Origin: Beroe forskalii
Taxonomy: Eukaryota > Ctenophora > Nuda > Beroida > Beroidae
Direction: 5' to 3'
NCBI GenBank assembly: GCA_011033025.1
Contig: WFMF01000007.1
Location: forward strand, 62,001 to 126,000
Length of the DNA stretch: 64,000 bases
In this document: positions 11,940 to 23,088 of the stretch, piece by piece
How positions within the stretch are numbered: the first letter of the stretch is position 1
Layout: every line of letters starts with the position of its first letter
The notes under the pieces: model-generated
Told to the model about the DNA's origin: nothing
Databases searched by the model: none
What the model saw: the letters and a program-made list of their open reading frames with translations, nothing else
Position numbers and translations under genes: made by a program

Positions 11940-13540
11940 TTCTAGTGTCTACAGAATACAGATATTCATATTATGGTACTCATGGGATTTCTTTCTTTAT
12001 TGAACTGTAGGTAAGCGGTGATCAGAACTCTGATTATTTTTGGCTGGGTTTTACACTTCTACAGACTACAGAATTAGTATCATGTATATTGTTTTTTACA
12101 ACGTGGACAAAACTGAGTGAATCGGAGAATGTTTACAATATCAATCAAGGAAATTGGATTCATTTTTTCGAATGCTCAAAACAATTTTTATCTCAGTACT
12201 GTATTATATTCATAGGATTTGATTTTTTATGAAACGATCATGGAAAAATTCTGGAGTATTTTATCAAAAGCCACACTATTTTATTTTACTCCATAGGTAC
12301 AGAATAATCAAGTTTCATTGGCCGAAATAGCAGCGATTTAAATGAAGTGGATTGCGAGCCTATCTGTTTGAGTTAGTGTTACCTCCCCAGTCCCCATGGA
12401 TAATGGACAAACTCTGCTTCGACAAAACTATGCGTGTTTTGTAGTAAGCTTTCATAACTCCTTTTTTAATCCTAAAGGCTTTTTCAATTTTTGAGATATC
12501 AACCTGGGTTTTTGTTATATCTCCATGAATCTATTCTATATGGTCAAGGTTCATCGCACTTTCTGAATTTAAGGCCCCAATGGCCAATAGTCGTCCATCA
12601 ATCCGTGTCGATTCCACACAAGTTTTATGATGAATTGTGACTTTTTTGTTGTTTTTTGACGGGAAACTTTGTTCGAACTCAAATCATTGCTGCCAGCGCA
12701 CAAAGTATTGGCATAGCAGTCCACACGGTCGTCCACGGTCGTCCACACGGTTTTATTGCTTAGATAATCTTGATAAAGCCGATCTGCTTACTCCCCCAGC
12801 GCGCACAAACTACTAGCAGGTGTGTCCACGACTCACAGGTCTGTCTGAGTAAGCTTCACCCTGGCTTTGAGGATTATTCTCACCCCTGTTCATGTGTCTG
12901 TGTGATTGTACTTTCTCATCACACCCGTGCAGACATAGAGACCTTAAACAAGTATCTTAAACAATACCAGTTCAAATTTACAATATAAATCATAAGAAAG
13001 TTGTCAAAATACATAAGTCTTTGTCTGATTATGATGAAAAAAAATCCCAAACGAAGTACGTGTGTGCAAATAGTAAATACCAGAGCATTGGTTAGAGCAA
13101 CTTAATCTGCAGTTATTGCAGGATTTTACTCCTACAATACAAACCGTCAAAATATCCGAGATTTTAAGGAACAAGGGTGGATAACTGGGTACATTCATTG
13201 TATTTGAGGTGACCTAAACTTCAGTTAAAACCTAAGTTCGGACTATCCGACTATATTTTAGGTCTATAATTAGACCTACAAATTCAAGATTAAAAAATTA
13301 GTCTCATTGGTACTCATTGTGGTCACAAGTTTTGCCACTGAAACTATGTTGGACGTTCGTTGATTAAGTTTTTCAGCCTGAGTATCACATCACCAATCCT
13401 AATAAATTAAATTATAAAATTAACGATGAATTCCAACGAATAAATTGAAATTCTTGAATAAATGTTCAGGGGAGGGTCATATTTCCGTCTTTGCGGTTGC
13501 CTTTCATCTCATTCCCCATCTGCCAGTCTGACTTTCAAAC
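11940..13540. other. Intergenic region without recognisable genes
   Basis: AT-rich sequence with no convincing exon on either strand. A short direct repeat of GTCCACACGGTCGTCCACGG lies near 12720-12752. Small open frames here lack domain signals and splice context. Confidence 0.4.
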
Positions 13541-13556
13541 AGCTGCAGCTCAAAAC

Positions 13557-13592
13557 ATGGCTGCGGAAGTCCTCCAAATTTCTAACGATTTG
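13557..13592 (+). CDS. Possible first coding exon of an unseen plus-strand gene
   Basis: The start codon has strong context (AAAACATGG). It opens MAAEVLQISNDL and runs straight into a good donor, GTAAGT, at 13593. It lies just past the 3' end of the minus-strand protease gene. I could not find a following exon, so this may be chance or the start of a gene whose next exon is far away. Confidence 0.25.
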
Positions 13593-13616
13593 GTAAGTTC
13601 CGTGTGATGTTTAGTT

Positions 13617-16600
13617 TTAGTTCTCGCCGATGATAACCATAATCCACTTGAAGAAATAGCTGACATTGGTGTACACACCGTAAAAGTTTTCGACGGCACA
13701 CGATTTGCCCCAACTGACTATTCCTCCCTGCACGAAAGTACCGTTAGATCCGAGGTAAACGAGGGGCCCCCCACTGTCGCCCTTGCACGCGTCTATCTTG
13801 CCTGTCTGGTAGCCAGCGCAGAACATGGTCTCGGTGATCACTCCGTCGTAGCTAAGGTTGCTGTTGCACCGCTCCCGCTTCACGAAGGGCACGGTGATCT
13901 TCTGGAGGACGTTGGAGGACGCCTCGTTCTCCGTCCGGCCCCAGCCCGTCACCACCAGCTGGTCGTTGTGCAGGATGCTCGTCACGCCGTCAGACGGCAG
14001 GCACACCCTGTTCACGTTCTTGTTGAAGATGAACGGCTTACTCACTCGGATTAGACCCAGATCGAAGTCAATGAAGTTCCGACTGGAGGCGAAGAATGGG
14101 TGTATGATGAGCTCGACTGCAGTCCTAATCTGCCAATTGTCGTACTCGTTGTTGTCGAGTCGGCTGTGCACCCCAGCAATGATGGACGCCACCTGGCCGG
14201 GTTGGAGCAGAGTGCACTTTTCATCCGTGCTGTTGTTGTTGCACGTATCGAAGTTGTTATTGAGCAGGCAGTGCCCGGCTGTGAGAACCCACTCCCTGCC
14301 CACGATGGAGCCGCCGCAGAACCGGCCCTGGTCCAGGGTTATGATCACGTTCCAGGGGAACTCGCCCCGCTGCGCCTCCTCTCCCCCGTAGATGCGCTGG
14401 TGTCCTGACCCAGTGTCAATGGTAACGTCCTCTGTCACCCACTCCGGGTCAACAGGCCCAGCCTCGCCTTTGGAATTGGGAGAGGACCCGCTGCCCACAC
14501 ATTAGGTCGGAATTGGCAGGTTTCTTGATACACTGCGGGAAAGGCTCGTCATACTCGCCAGTGCTCAGACATCGCAGATTAGGAACACCTTGAATCGAGT
14601 AGCCTTCTTCACAAATAATCTGAAATGTGTGCTTTTGTAGAAAAAGATGACCGGGAGGTCGAAATGAGGGTACTCTGTGCAAACAGGGGGAGCAAAAAAA
14701 GAAAAATCACGTGGGTCGTTTTACCGATGTGAAAATAATGTACATAATAATAATGGTTAATATGGCATGAACAAATTCAATAGTCCACCTTATCGAAAAT
14801 AATTATCACGGACTTCAGTTTCACGGACATACAACTACACGGAAATCTCTATTATAAGATCCTATTCTCTGACTATTATATTATTTACAACGGTCACTCA
14901 TGTCTCACTTAGGTCTCGAAAAATGGCTTATATCATGACAGCAGCGGGGTAATTCGCCTTCCTTATGACCTGATTTTTGGTCAGGTCTCATAAGACGAGC
15001 ATGTGAAGGGTTGAAAGTGAGTTTCAACTAATTCTGATGTAGCGTCCGGTGAGGTTGGAGCCAGCTATAACTGCGTTCTGGATGACAGGTCTCTTACAGG
15101 AGGTGGTCACGCCGTCCTGCAGTCTGCAGTAGGGCAGGTTGTCAGAGTACTTCTCGTCCTTGTAGCACGACATGTACCCCAGCCCTCCCTGACCAGAGAC
15201 CACCAACTCGTAGCCTTCATCGCACTCAATCGTGAAACGACTCCGGCTCTTTAGCGGCTGAAATCATAACACCTCGTGAAAGCCAGCCTATTCTGAGAAA
15301 AGCGTACTCATTGGAGATGGTGGCCGATAAGGTAATGCAGTATGGCTGATATACGGCCGACATCGGACATACGATTACGACCCAAATGGAAAATTCATAT
15401 CATTTCTTTGTTCATGGCCAAGGAATTTGTTGATGAAATGCATTTAATTTGTTAGAAACAGATGTAACTTCTACTAAGTACTAACATAGGGGCCATTGTA
15501 TTTTCCGTTGGCAATGTTGGGGATTTTGCAGCTGTAGTCGAACTTGATGCACTGAGGGATGGCCATGTTGTACTCAGCAGCTCCGTTCCTTTGCTTGAGG
15601 CACTCCAACTTTACGTCAGGACTTGTACTCTGCTGCAGCAAGTAGCCCTCGTGACACGTTATCTGAAATAAAACATCTTCTTCCGGCATATTATACTCTA
15701 TAATGAAACCTATAATGAACCAAATACTGAACTAGAACTCTAAAATCTTGAAACGTGCCCTATATAATGTGACCTAAAGAGTAAAGAGTAGACCCTGAAC
15801 CTAGGAACGCAAATGGTGGATTGGTTAGAGAGTTGCGCTGCAGTCTTACATTGAATTGCTGCCAGTAGGGCACCTTGTCCAACTGAGGTGTGATCTCACC
15901 GTGCTCTATGGTAGGCATGTCACAGTAGTTCTCTGCGAAGACAGGAGTCAGTAAATTAGCAACCCCTCAGTCAGTCAGTCAATGTGATGTTCAATCAATC
16001 TATCCAAGTACCAATCAATTAATTCGCATATCATTGCTATCTATCCAAGTACCAATGTATTAATTCGCATATCATTGCTATTAAACACGTTAGTTGCTCA
16101 CCGCAGGTAGGCACACGAGGTTCCCACGTGTCGTCCCCCAGGCAGGTGATGTAGATCATCCTCTTGTTGTCGCTGAGGTCGTTAGTCGAGCTGCACACCA
16201 CCACAATCCGCTCGTTGAACTCCACTAAGTTCTCGTTGCTGTTACCGTCCGGCTGCAGCCGCGAACTGGTCACCACACTCCCGTTCTCTATCAGAGGAGG
16301 TCTGCAGGGAGCAGGGATACGCGTACACTTGGGGGCCGGCGGAGTGAGGAGGCCGTCAGAGCAGTGGAGGGTGATGCTCGACTTGTACTCCCTCCCCATG
16401 CCCACTTCCAGATGGTAGCCGTCAAGGCAGTGGATGAGGAAGGAGTCCCCGTGGTTGATTGGCTGCATGGGAGAGATGAGGGAGTCCTCCACTTGAGGCT
16501 GGGGACACTTGGTGGTGTTCGTCAGACAGGATGGGATGGTGGAGGTGAAGAAACCATCGCTCCCACACTCCAGGTTAGCTTCACCTCCTGAGAGAGTGCT

Positions 16601-19600
16601 GCCCTCCTCACAAACCACTCTCACTGTCTGACCAATGCTGATCTCTCCCTCAGGCAACAGTTTACCGTGGGGGATGCGCGGCTGCGAACATCCACTTATT
16701 TCCTGATATTCACACCCTGGTAACGTGCTCGGCTCGAACATACTCCCTGAGGGTAGTCATGGTTACTATCTAATGGTAGTCATGGTTACTATCTAATGGT
16801 AGTCATGGTTACTATCTAGTGGTAGTCATAGTTAATATCTAGTGGTAGTCATAGTTAATATCTAGTGGTAGTCATGGTGACTATCTAATGGTAGTCATGG
16901 TTACTATCTAGTGGTAGTCATGGTTACTATCTAGTGGTAGTCATGGTTACTATCTAATGGTAGTCATGGTTACTATCTAATGGTAGTCATGGTTACTATC
17001 TAATGGTAGTCATGGTTACTATCTAATGGTAGTCATGGTTACTATCTAAATGGTATTCATGGTTACTATCTAAATGGTAGTCATGGTGACTGTCTAATGG
17101 TAGTCATGGTTACTATTAAATTATTTGTATCCGTGATACTGATGTGCTGCACTGACCTGTAATGCACATGACCTCGTGAACGTCCCCTGTTGGCCCGTAG
17201 CCAGGGTCACACTGCAGGACCAAGGTGGAGCCGGGACTGATGTAGGTCTGTGTCATGAAGAAACCGTGGTCTATTTCGGGATTCATGCACTCTTCCGGCA
17301 ATTCTGTTATTGGATGATTGTGTAAGCAATTTGAAGTAACCAATGCAGTTATTACTTAATAAAGGAGGATCGAGAAAGGTATTTCAAAATATATTATTCA
17401 GAATGGCTTTGGCTCTGAAATGCCTCGTTATGACGAATGAATTGAATCTGATACGGTAAGCGGACGTTAGAAAAACTTCCGGTCTCATAAACGAGACCTA
17501 GAAATCCTCGCGGGCGATGGGCCCCCAGAGACAAACTTCTGCCCAGTGAAAATGCAACCCGCAAGGCAGAGGATACCTTATCCAACCCTTCTTACCATCA
17601 GAAGGTCTGCATTCTGGTGTTGCAATGCCCGTCCACTGGCCTCCAACGCACTGTATCTCTTCATCTCCATAGATGCCATACCCATCAGCACAAGCAATGC
17701 GCAGGTACTCTCCTTCCTTGAAAGTGGCAGGGTTCGCATCAGTGATGCTACGGTTAGCTATGTCAGGTGTTTGGCACACGTTGCTCGGCTGGCACTTGGG
17801 GAGTTTGCCAGTGTAAGCGAGCGGGTAACTGTTCCCGCAGGTTATGGTGTTAGACCCCACCAGGGTGTACCCTTCCAAACACTCCACCTCCACCTGCTGC
17901 CCCATCTCCGTGGGGTTAAACGTCCTGAGAACAGAAAGCTGGGTTGGAACAACGCATTGAGAGCTGGCAGCGACAATCACGAGCTGAATCTTCTAGGGAT
18001 TGAGAAGGTTCCTGTAAACTACTTACAATTTCCAAATAATAGTTGCTTGACTGCTAGAACTGGTACGCAATACAGGCTCGACAGTTAAGCTCCGTTACCA
18101 ACACACCATATAAAAGAATAAAGGTATTCCCAAGCACCCCAAAATCGTGTGCACTTACAGTGGCTTCATGAAAGGGAAAGCCACCTTGGGGCAGCCATAA
18201 TGCGGTTTCTCGCACTGCGGTATCATGGGAGGATCGTAGTTGTCAGGACCGTTCATACAGGTGATGGAAGTGTAGGAGTTGAAACCCGTCCAGAAGCCAG
18301 CATCGCACACCATCAGGTACACATCATTGGGGGAGAAGATGTCCCCTTCCATAGCCAGATATCCTGAGAGAGTTGCAATCATGGAGGAATGTTATTAGAA
18401 GGTGCAGCTGTCCTGAGGGTCTCACGAAAACATCGCACATTCTCGTATATTTTAGTATTTTGATAAATCAGAAATATCCGCGATCCAACCAAAAAAACAA
18501 ACCGTTTGCTATTTCGGGCACTTCACAGTTAAACTTCCGTTCAACACACTTATTGACATGTCCTCCAAAGGTTTCATCCTCTTGGCAGACGAGTTGAGCA
18601 GGACCTTCTAATTCAAATCCGCCATGGCATTTGGGAATCAATCGTTCAGTCTGCAAAAGGAATCAAATTACTGAAATAATTTGTTGTGGGTATAATATGC
18701 TCAACATATTATTTAACTCACGGCCGATTCACCGAGTTTGAAATCCAGTTTACGGAGCGGCCTCGTAACTTTTGCTCGGATCGTTAAATAATATTGTTGC
18801 AACACACTATATCGGTGTGGATTTTCGATATTCCACTCGGCTTCTCCTCGATGTTTATTCCCAAATCCACGCCTCTGGAGTGTGTAGTAACAACATACTC
18901 TTATAGCCAGTTCAGTGGTTAAATGCAAGGACCGATTATGAAAATATGAAAAAAAGCTTGACTTTGTGACAACAGACATCAGTAAAGTGGCGCAGAACAG
19001 TGTAGTATGAACAAAGTGGGGGCTGTGCATGAGTGAAGTGAGCGTCTTGCCTCGAGTATCTTGGCCTCAGGCGCGTAGCCCTTGTAGTAACCGAAGTCCA
19101 GCACGGGAACCACGCACTTTGGGGTGTCTGAAATCGTCAGATTCAATAAATAACATGTTTTGGGCAAGCTTGATGGTGACCGAAAGCATAGCTCAACTTT
19201 CATGAATTAAAATACCTACAAACAAAGTTATGAGTGGGTACAAGAAGCACGTTCTTCGCCTATTGCATTGCTGTGAAGCAGCAATAAGCAGCTGATAGGG
19301 GCAGTTCCAGCCCGTTGGAAGACAATCCTTACGTTTTCTGCAGTTAGGAAGTTGATTAGGCTCGAAGTACTGATTTGAGATACACGTCAGCTCCTGGAAT
19401 TCAGTGTTCACCATTTTGAAGCCATGGTCACAGTCGAAAGAAACAGTTACTCCCTCTTCAATTTGGGCTCCTGGCTGATGGCCAATGCTGAAACCATTCC
19501 TAAGTCGAGGCACAACGCAGCCGCTCTCCTCCTCTAAAATAAAACAATTCAATACAATAATACGGGCAGCTTTCAGTTTTACAAAATAATTGATGAAGAT

Positions 19601-20213
19601 AAACAAAAAGTGGTGGATTAATGGAGAAGTTATACAACTTTACATGCATCTGAAGAGAAGGAAACTAAGAAGCCCTCTAACCTTGTGTGTCCCCTGTTGA
19701 GTTATCCTCGCAGGAAGGCATGTCCTGGTCCAGATCCCCGCTCTCCAGACAGGTCAATGAAACTGGAGTCGAGGAAGGGCACTCTACTCTAATCACCTCT
19801 CCCACTCTGATGGAAAACGAGTTGAAGAGCTCTCCGTTCAGGTACACTTTAGAGTGAACTGCTGGAGGAACATGGCACTCAACCGGACCTGGAATAGTTC
19901 ATATTTCAAAGGATATTTATGATAATATTGTGAGAACTTACTTAAGAGTTAGTGAATTAGTGAATTACAATAGGGAAATGACTTGTCATGTGAAATTAAC
20001 AACAAAACTCAGGTATTTTCAGGGAAAGAATACCTGCTTCTGTGCACTCGATTTCAGTTCTAATGTCCCCGCCTCCCCTCTGACAATAGACGGTGACAGT
20101 GGAGCCCTCGTAGCCCGCTGAACATGTCAACACGGTGCTCTGTCCTTCCTCTATTATCCATCCCGGAGAAGCTTCCACGTGGGGAAGCTGTTCCACAGTA
20201 CACACTGCCCTCT
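13617..20213 (-). CDS. Multi-CCP (14 sushi domains) trypsin-like serine protease
   Basis: Exons on the minus strand are 20034-20213, 19682-19888, 19333-19533, 19051-19127, 18503-18650, 18159-18363, 17596-17924, 17157-17303, 16102-16746, 15850-15932, 15486-15662, about 15029-15257, and 13617-14619. Phases agree down to 15257. They encode 14 consecutive CCP modules, each with four cysteines (for example CVVPRLRNGFSIG, then FDCDHGF, LTC, NC). An S1 protease domain follows: activation site QR/IYGG near 14390, TAGHC histidine, DFDLGL aspartate, GDSGGP serine, and DACKGDSGG placing an Asp in the pocket, so trypsin-like cleavage after Arg or Lys is likely. The role resembles secreted complement or clotting proteases. 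No signal peptide exon is seen, so the model is N-terminally incomplete. The join at 15029 to 14619 and the frame near 14497 are unresolved. Confidence 0.85.
14700..14900. repeat. Short dispersed repeat fragment (CACGGAC type)
   Basis: ACCTTATCGAAAATAATTAT followed by CACGGACTTC and further CACGGA blocks resembles, in reverse complement, the stretch near 20625-20705 (ATTATGTCCGATAAGGT). It lies in an intron or spacer of the protease gene. Boundaries are unclear. Confidence 0.35.
16747..17116. repeat. 23-bp minisatellite abutting a splice acceptor
   Basis: About 16 units of TGGTAGTCATGGTTACTATC plus TAA lie directly next to the acceptor of exon 16102-16746. On the minus strand the true acceptor reads CCATGACTACCCTCAG and the repeat units read CCATGACTACCATTAG. 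The units therefore look like copies of the acceptor itself, each retaining an AG. Confidence 0.85.
19051..19052 (-). other. Non-canonical GC-AG intron
   Basis: Exon 19051-19127 ends CTCGAG followed by GCAAGA rather than GT. The next exon starts after TTTTGCAG at 18650. With this donor, CCP module 4 reads through in frame (PEAKILE joined to TERLIPKC). The sequence fits the usual strong GC-donor context AG/GCAAG. Confidence 0.7.
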
Positions 20214-20560
20214 CTGCAGGGAGACACTCTATCAGACACACAAACACACAGTCCTGAGTCCACACTACAGGGAATCACTCATAGTCAATCAGACACACTG
20301 CCCTCTCTGCAGGGAGACACTCATAATCAATCAGACACACAAACACACAGTCCACACTACAGGGAATCACTCATAATCAATCAGACACACAAACACACAG
20401 TCCACACTACAGGGAGTCACTCATAATCAATCAGACACACAAACACACAGTCCACACTACAGGGAATCACTCATAATCAATCAGACACACAAACACACAG
20501 TCCACACTACAGGGAATCACTCATAATCAATCAGACACACAAACACACAGTCCATATATT
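20200..20560. repeat. 50-bp array at a CCP exon acceptor
   Basis: Units of ACACAGTCCACACTACAGGG, then AATCACTCATAATCAATC and AGACACACAA repeat at a 50-bp period just upstream, on the minus strand, of exon 20034-20213. The true acceptor plus exon start (CACACTGCCCTCTCTGCAGG on the plus strand, 20201-20220) is duplicated at about 20297-20316. Later units carry a modified version. Confidence 0.85.
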
Positions 20561-21258
20561 GAAAATGAAAAAAAAACGAACCGAAAATTTCGAGATTTTC
20601 TTGAAATTTGAAATGGCTGGATCGAGCGGGAATATTATAAAAAATGTCCGTGAAATTTTAGGTCCGTGAAACATTTAATTCCGTGATAATTATGTCCGAT
20701 AAGGTAATCAATCAGACACACAAACACACAGTCCACACTGCATTTCACATACCCTCGAATCACTCTCATATATAATTTGAAAACAAATTTATGTGAATAT
20801 GTTCGCTGTATTATCCAATTCACCTGGAGGGTAACAGATTAGCAAAACGGCAAATAACAGAACGTGTTCCAATGAGAACAAATAAAGTAATATACATCCC
20901 CAAGAATTATTCGACCGCTTCGCATAACCTCAAGCTTAATAGTTAACCCTGACTATACCGCATATGTGCAGATCATTCCATCAGATAAAGAAGATCAGAT
21001 AAAGAAGCTCAAATTTGCTGTACAGGTACTTTCGAATTCGATAGACTTTCTATCGAAAATATATATTCTGAAAAGTATCGATATATGAAGCCTTCATAAA
21101 GCCCTCCGTCAATCGAGCGTAGCCTCGATAGCATTCCATGATGTGTCCTTGCATTGTTTCATCTCCTTCGAATTAGTCACCGCTAATTCAACATTTGAAG
21201 CAGCATACGTTCTGTTGCCTTATAGTTCTCGGACCATTTTCCTCGATTACACTTATAG

Positions 21259-22203
21259 ATGATTGGGTCAATCCTCGCATTTTCTGCCATCATCATTACT
21301 GTAGAGGGTGCAGGTCTCAGTGGAGCTCACATGCAACAGATCAGAGGTTTTAAGAAGCTCCTCACCACCCTCGACCAAGGAGTGCTCGCGACTTGCACGA
21401 CGGTATTTTTCAGTGAACTAGTTGATTTTGATACCGCTGATAAGCGGTGTAAGAAATTCCGACTTGGCGGTGAGCATGAAGGTCACTTGGCAACAGTCAA
21501 TGACGGAGAGAAGAACATCGGCCTAAAGGTCATGCTGTCCCTGGCTTACCCTGAGAGTGGAGGGGAATGGTCTGATACTGAGTGGGTCTGGGCTGGTTTG
21601 AGGAAGGTAAAACACAATGACGGGAGTACCAAATCTAAGATTTACGATCCTGAAGATTGGGAATGGGCAGATGGATCCACCCCTACGACATTCCACCGAT
21701 GGTTACCAAACCAACCTGATCAGAGAGCTGACATTAGAGACGGAGTGAGGTATCTAGAGAACCAGATGAGGATTAACCATGCTGGAGGTTGGGATGACAC
21801 CTTCGCTAACAAGACTCACCCCTACGCGTGCGACTACCAGGGCAAGTACATTCTCTCCGCTGCCAAGAGGTCTTGGAGTGAAGCCAAGGAAGCCTGTGAA
21901 GCAGCCGGGCTCACCATGGCTAAGGTGAGGAATGCTGGGGAGGTGGAGCAAATGAGGGAGGCAGCGGAGTACTTCCTCCAAGCTTCCGATCCAGGGCTGA
22001 CGGAGTTCGACAACTCTAACTGGATCTGGCTGGGGGGCAGTGACGCGGAGGAGGAGGGAGTTTGGGAGTGGAGTGATGGTGGGGAGCTGGGGGACTGGTT
22101 CGAGGAGATGCCATGGGCACACAATCAGCCAGATAACGCATCCCATCTTGCTGGAGCTGGAACTCAGAATTACTTGTGTATCAGCAAGAAGGGGCGAGTT
22201 TGA
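21259..22203 (+). CDS. Secreted protein with two C-type lectin domains
   Basis: A single open frame begins with a signal peptide (MIGSILAFSAIIITVEG). The first CTLD spans about residues 40-192 (WVWAGL, NQPDQ near 152-154, GGWDDTFANKTHPYACD). The second spans about 197-314 (NWIWLGG, WEWSDGG, NQPDN, NYLC). Both carry QPD rather than EPN, which in the family usually goes with galactose-type ligands. The frame ends KKGRV and stop inside the last strands of CTLD 2. The expected continuation (GEFDDSF and RRPFACQC) is in the next frame, up to 22264. A one-base difference in the G run at about 22190-22194 would explain this: a real truncating change or a base-calling error. It is single-exon, between minus-strand CCP exons and the LINE. 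Confidence 0.85.
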   Translation: MIGSILAFSAIIITVEGAGLSGAHMQQIRGFKKLLTTLDQGVLATCTTVFFSELVDFDTADKRCKKFRLGGEHEGHLATVNDGEKNIGLKVMLSLAYPESGGEWSDTEWVWAGLRKVKHNDGSTKSKIYDPEDWEWADGSTPTTFHRWLPNQPDQRADIRDGVRYLENQMRINHAGGWDDTFANKTHPYACDYQGKYILSAAKRSWSEAKEACEAAGLTMAKVRNAGEVEQMREAAEYFLQASDPGLTEFDNSNWIWLGGSDAEEEGVWEWSDGGELGDWFEEMPWAHNQPDNASHLAGAGTQNYLCISKKGRV

Positions 22204-22376
22204 TGATTCCTTCGATTCGACCGAGCGTAGACGACCTTTCGCTTGTCAGTGTCCCGATACGTAGGTTGGGATTGGACTTTGAATCAGGAACAAACAGTAG
22301 GCAGTTGTCATTATTTAAAAAGTTTAACATGGTGAATTGAATAGGTATTGGTGAAATGATGTGGCTGATTAATCAA

Positions 22377-22745
22377 TTAATGTATTTCGGTTCATGTTTT
22401 GTTTAGATTTAATGATTTTTGTGATAATGCTTGTATTTCTGTCTTAGAGAAGATCAACTTTAAAAATGTGGGTTCATAACTCGGAAAATCGAAAAAATAA
22501 ATCTTTATTTGCCAAAGAAAACTCAAAACTTCGTTGGGAAATAGCATGGTTAATCACCTACAACCTTTGGAAGGATAGAGACTAGAGAGTTGAGAGCAGA
22601 TGGGTAGGTTAAATAGTGCTTAAATAGGATTAACTAAGAAACATTGGAAGAAATCCAAGCTATTACCTATGAGGGTATTTCTATTACGCAACAATTTTTA
22701 AATGCTGTGCTGTATTTTTTTGAAAATTTGACGTTTTCTAAATAC
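22377..22745 (+). repeat. Copy A of a dispersed block flanking the LINE
   Basis: TTAATGTATTTCGGTTCATG and the following 300 bp or so (including TTTAGATTTAATGATTTTTG) recur at about 29809-30218. Copy A lacks about 85 bp present in copy B. It keeps an uninterrupted CAACAATTTTTAAATGCTG at about 22689, where copy B carries the CCCTCCCC element. Confidence 0.8.
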
Positions 22746-22750
22746 TCTTA

Positions 22751-23088
22751 CCTTATTGGCCTTTATTTAGCCGGCCTTTTTTTAACCGGCCTTTTTTGAA
22801 CCGTCCCTATGGACAAAAATTGGATCAATTTTGAACCGTTTTAACCGGCCCCTTGGACAAAAATTTTTCTGGTGGTTGCCAGATCAAGGATTTTATGCTC
22901 TGAAATGACCACTAAAAGCCCTTTATATTCAATAAGACCCAAATCCCGGTCTAATATTATGTTTCAGGTCTTTAACGTGTTATGTAATGACGCTCAAGTG
23001 AATTTCACACTATATAAGCCAAGCCATAAAAGTTTCATTTGACCTCAATTAATTGGCCTTTAATTTGACCGGCCCCACTTTAACCGGC
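22751..23088. mobile_element. TA-flanked MITE, copy 1, cut by LINE tail
   Basis: This starts after TA with CCTTATTGGCCTTTATTTAG and matches the full copy at 31238-31653 until AACCGGCC. There it runs into the poly-T that is the LINE poly-A tail. The right terminal repeat is missing. TA flanks suggest the Tc1/mariner type. Confidence 0.75.

Noticed and set aside
16164-18088. Plus-strand ORFs opposite the CCP exons
   Set aside because: Antisense shadows of GC-rich minus-strand coding exons. They lack splice sites and domain patterns.
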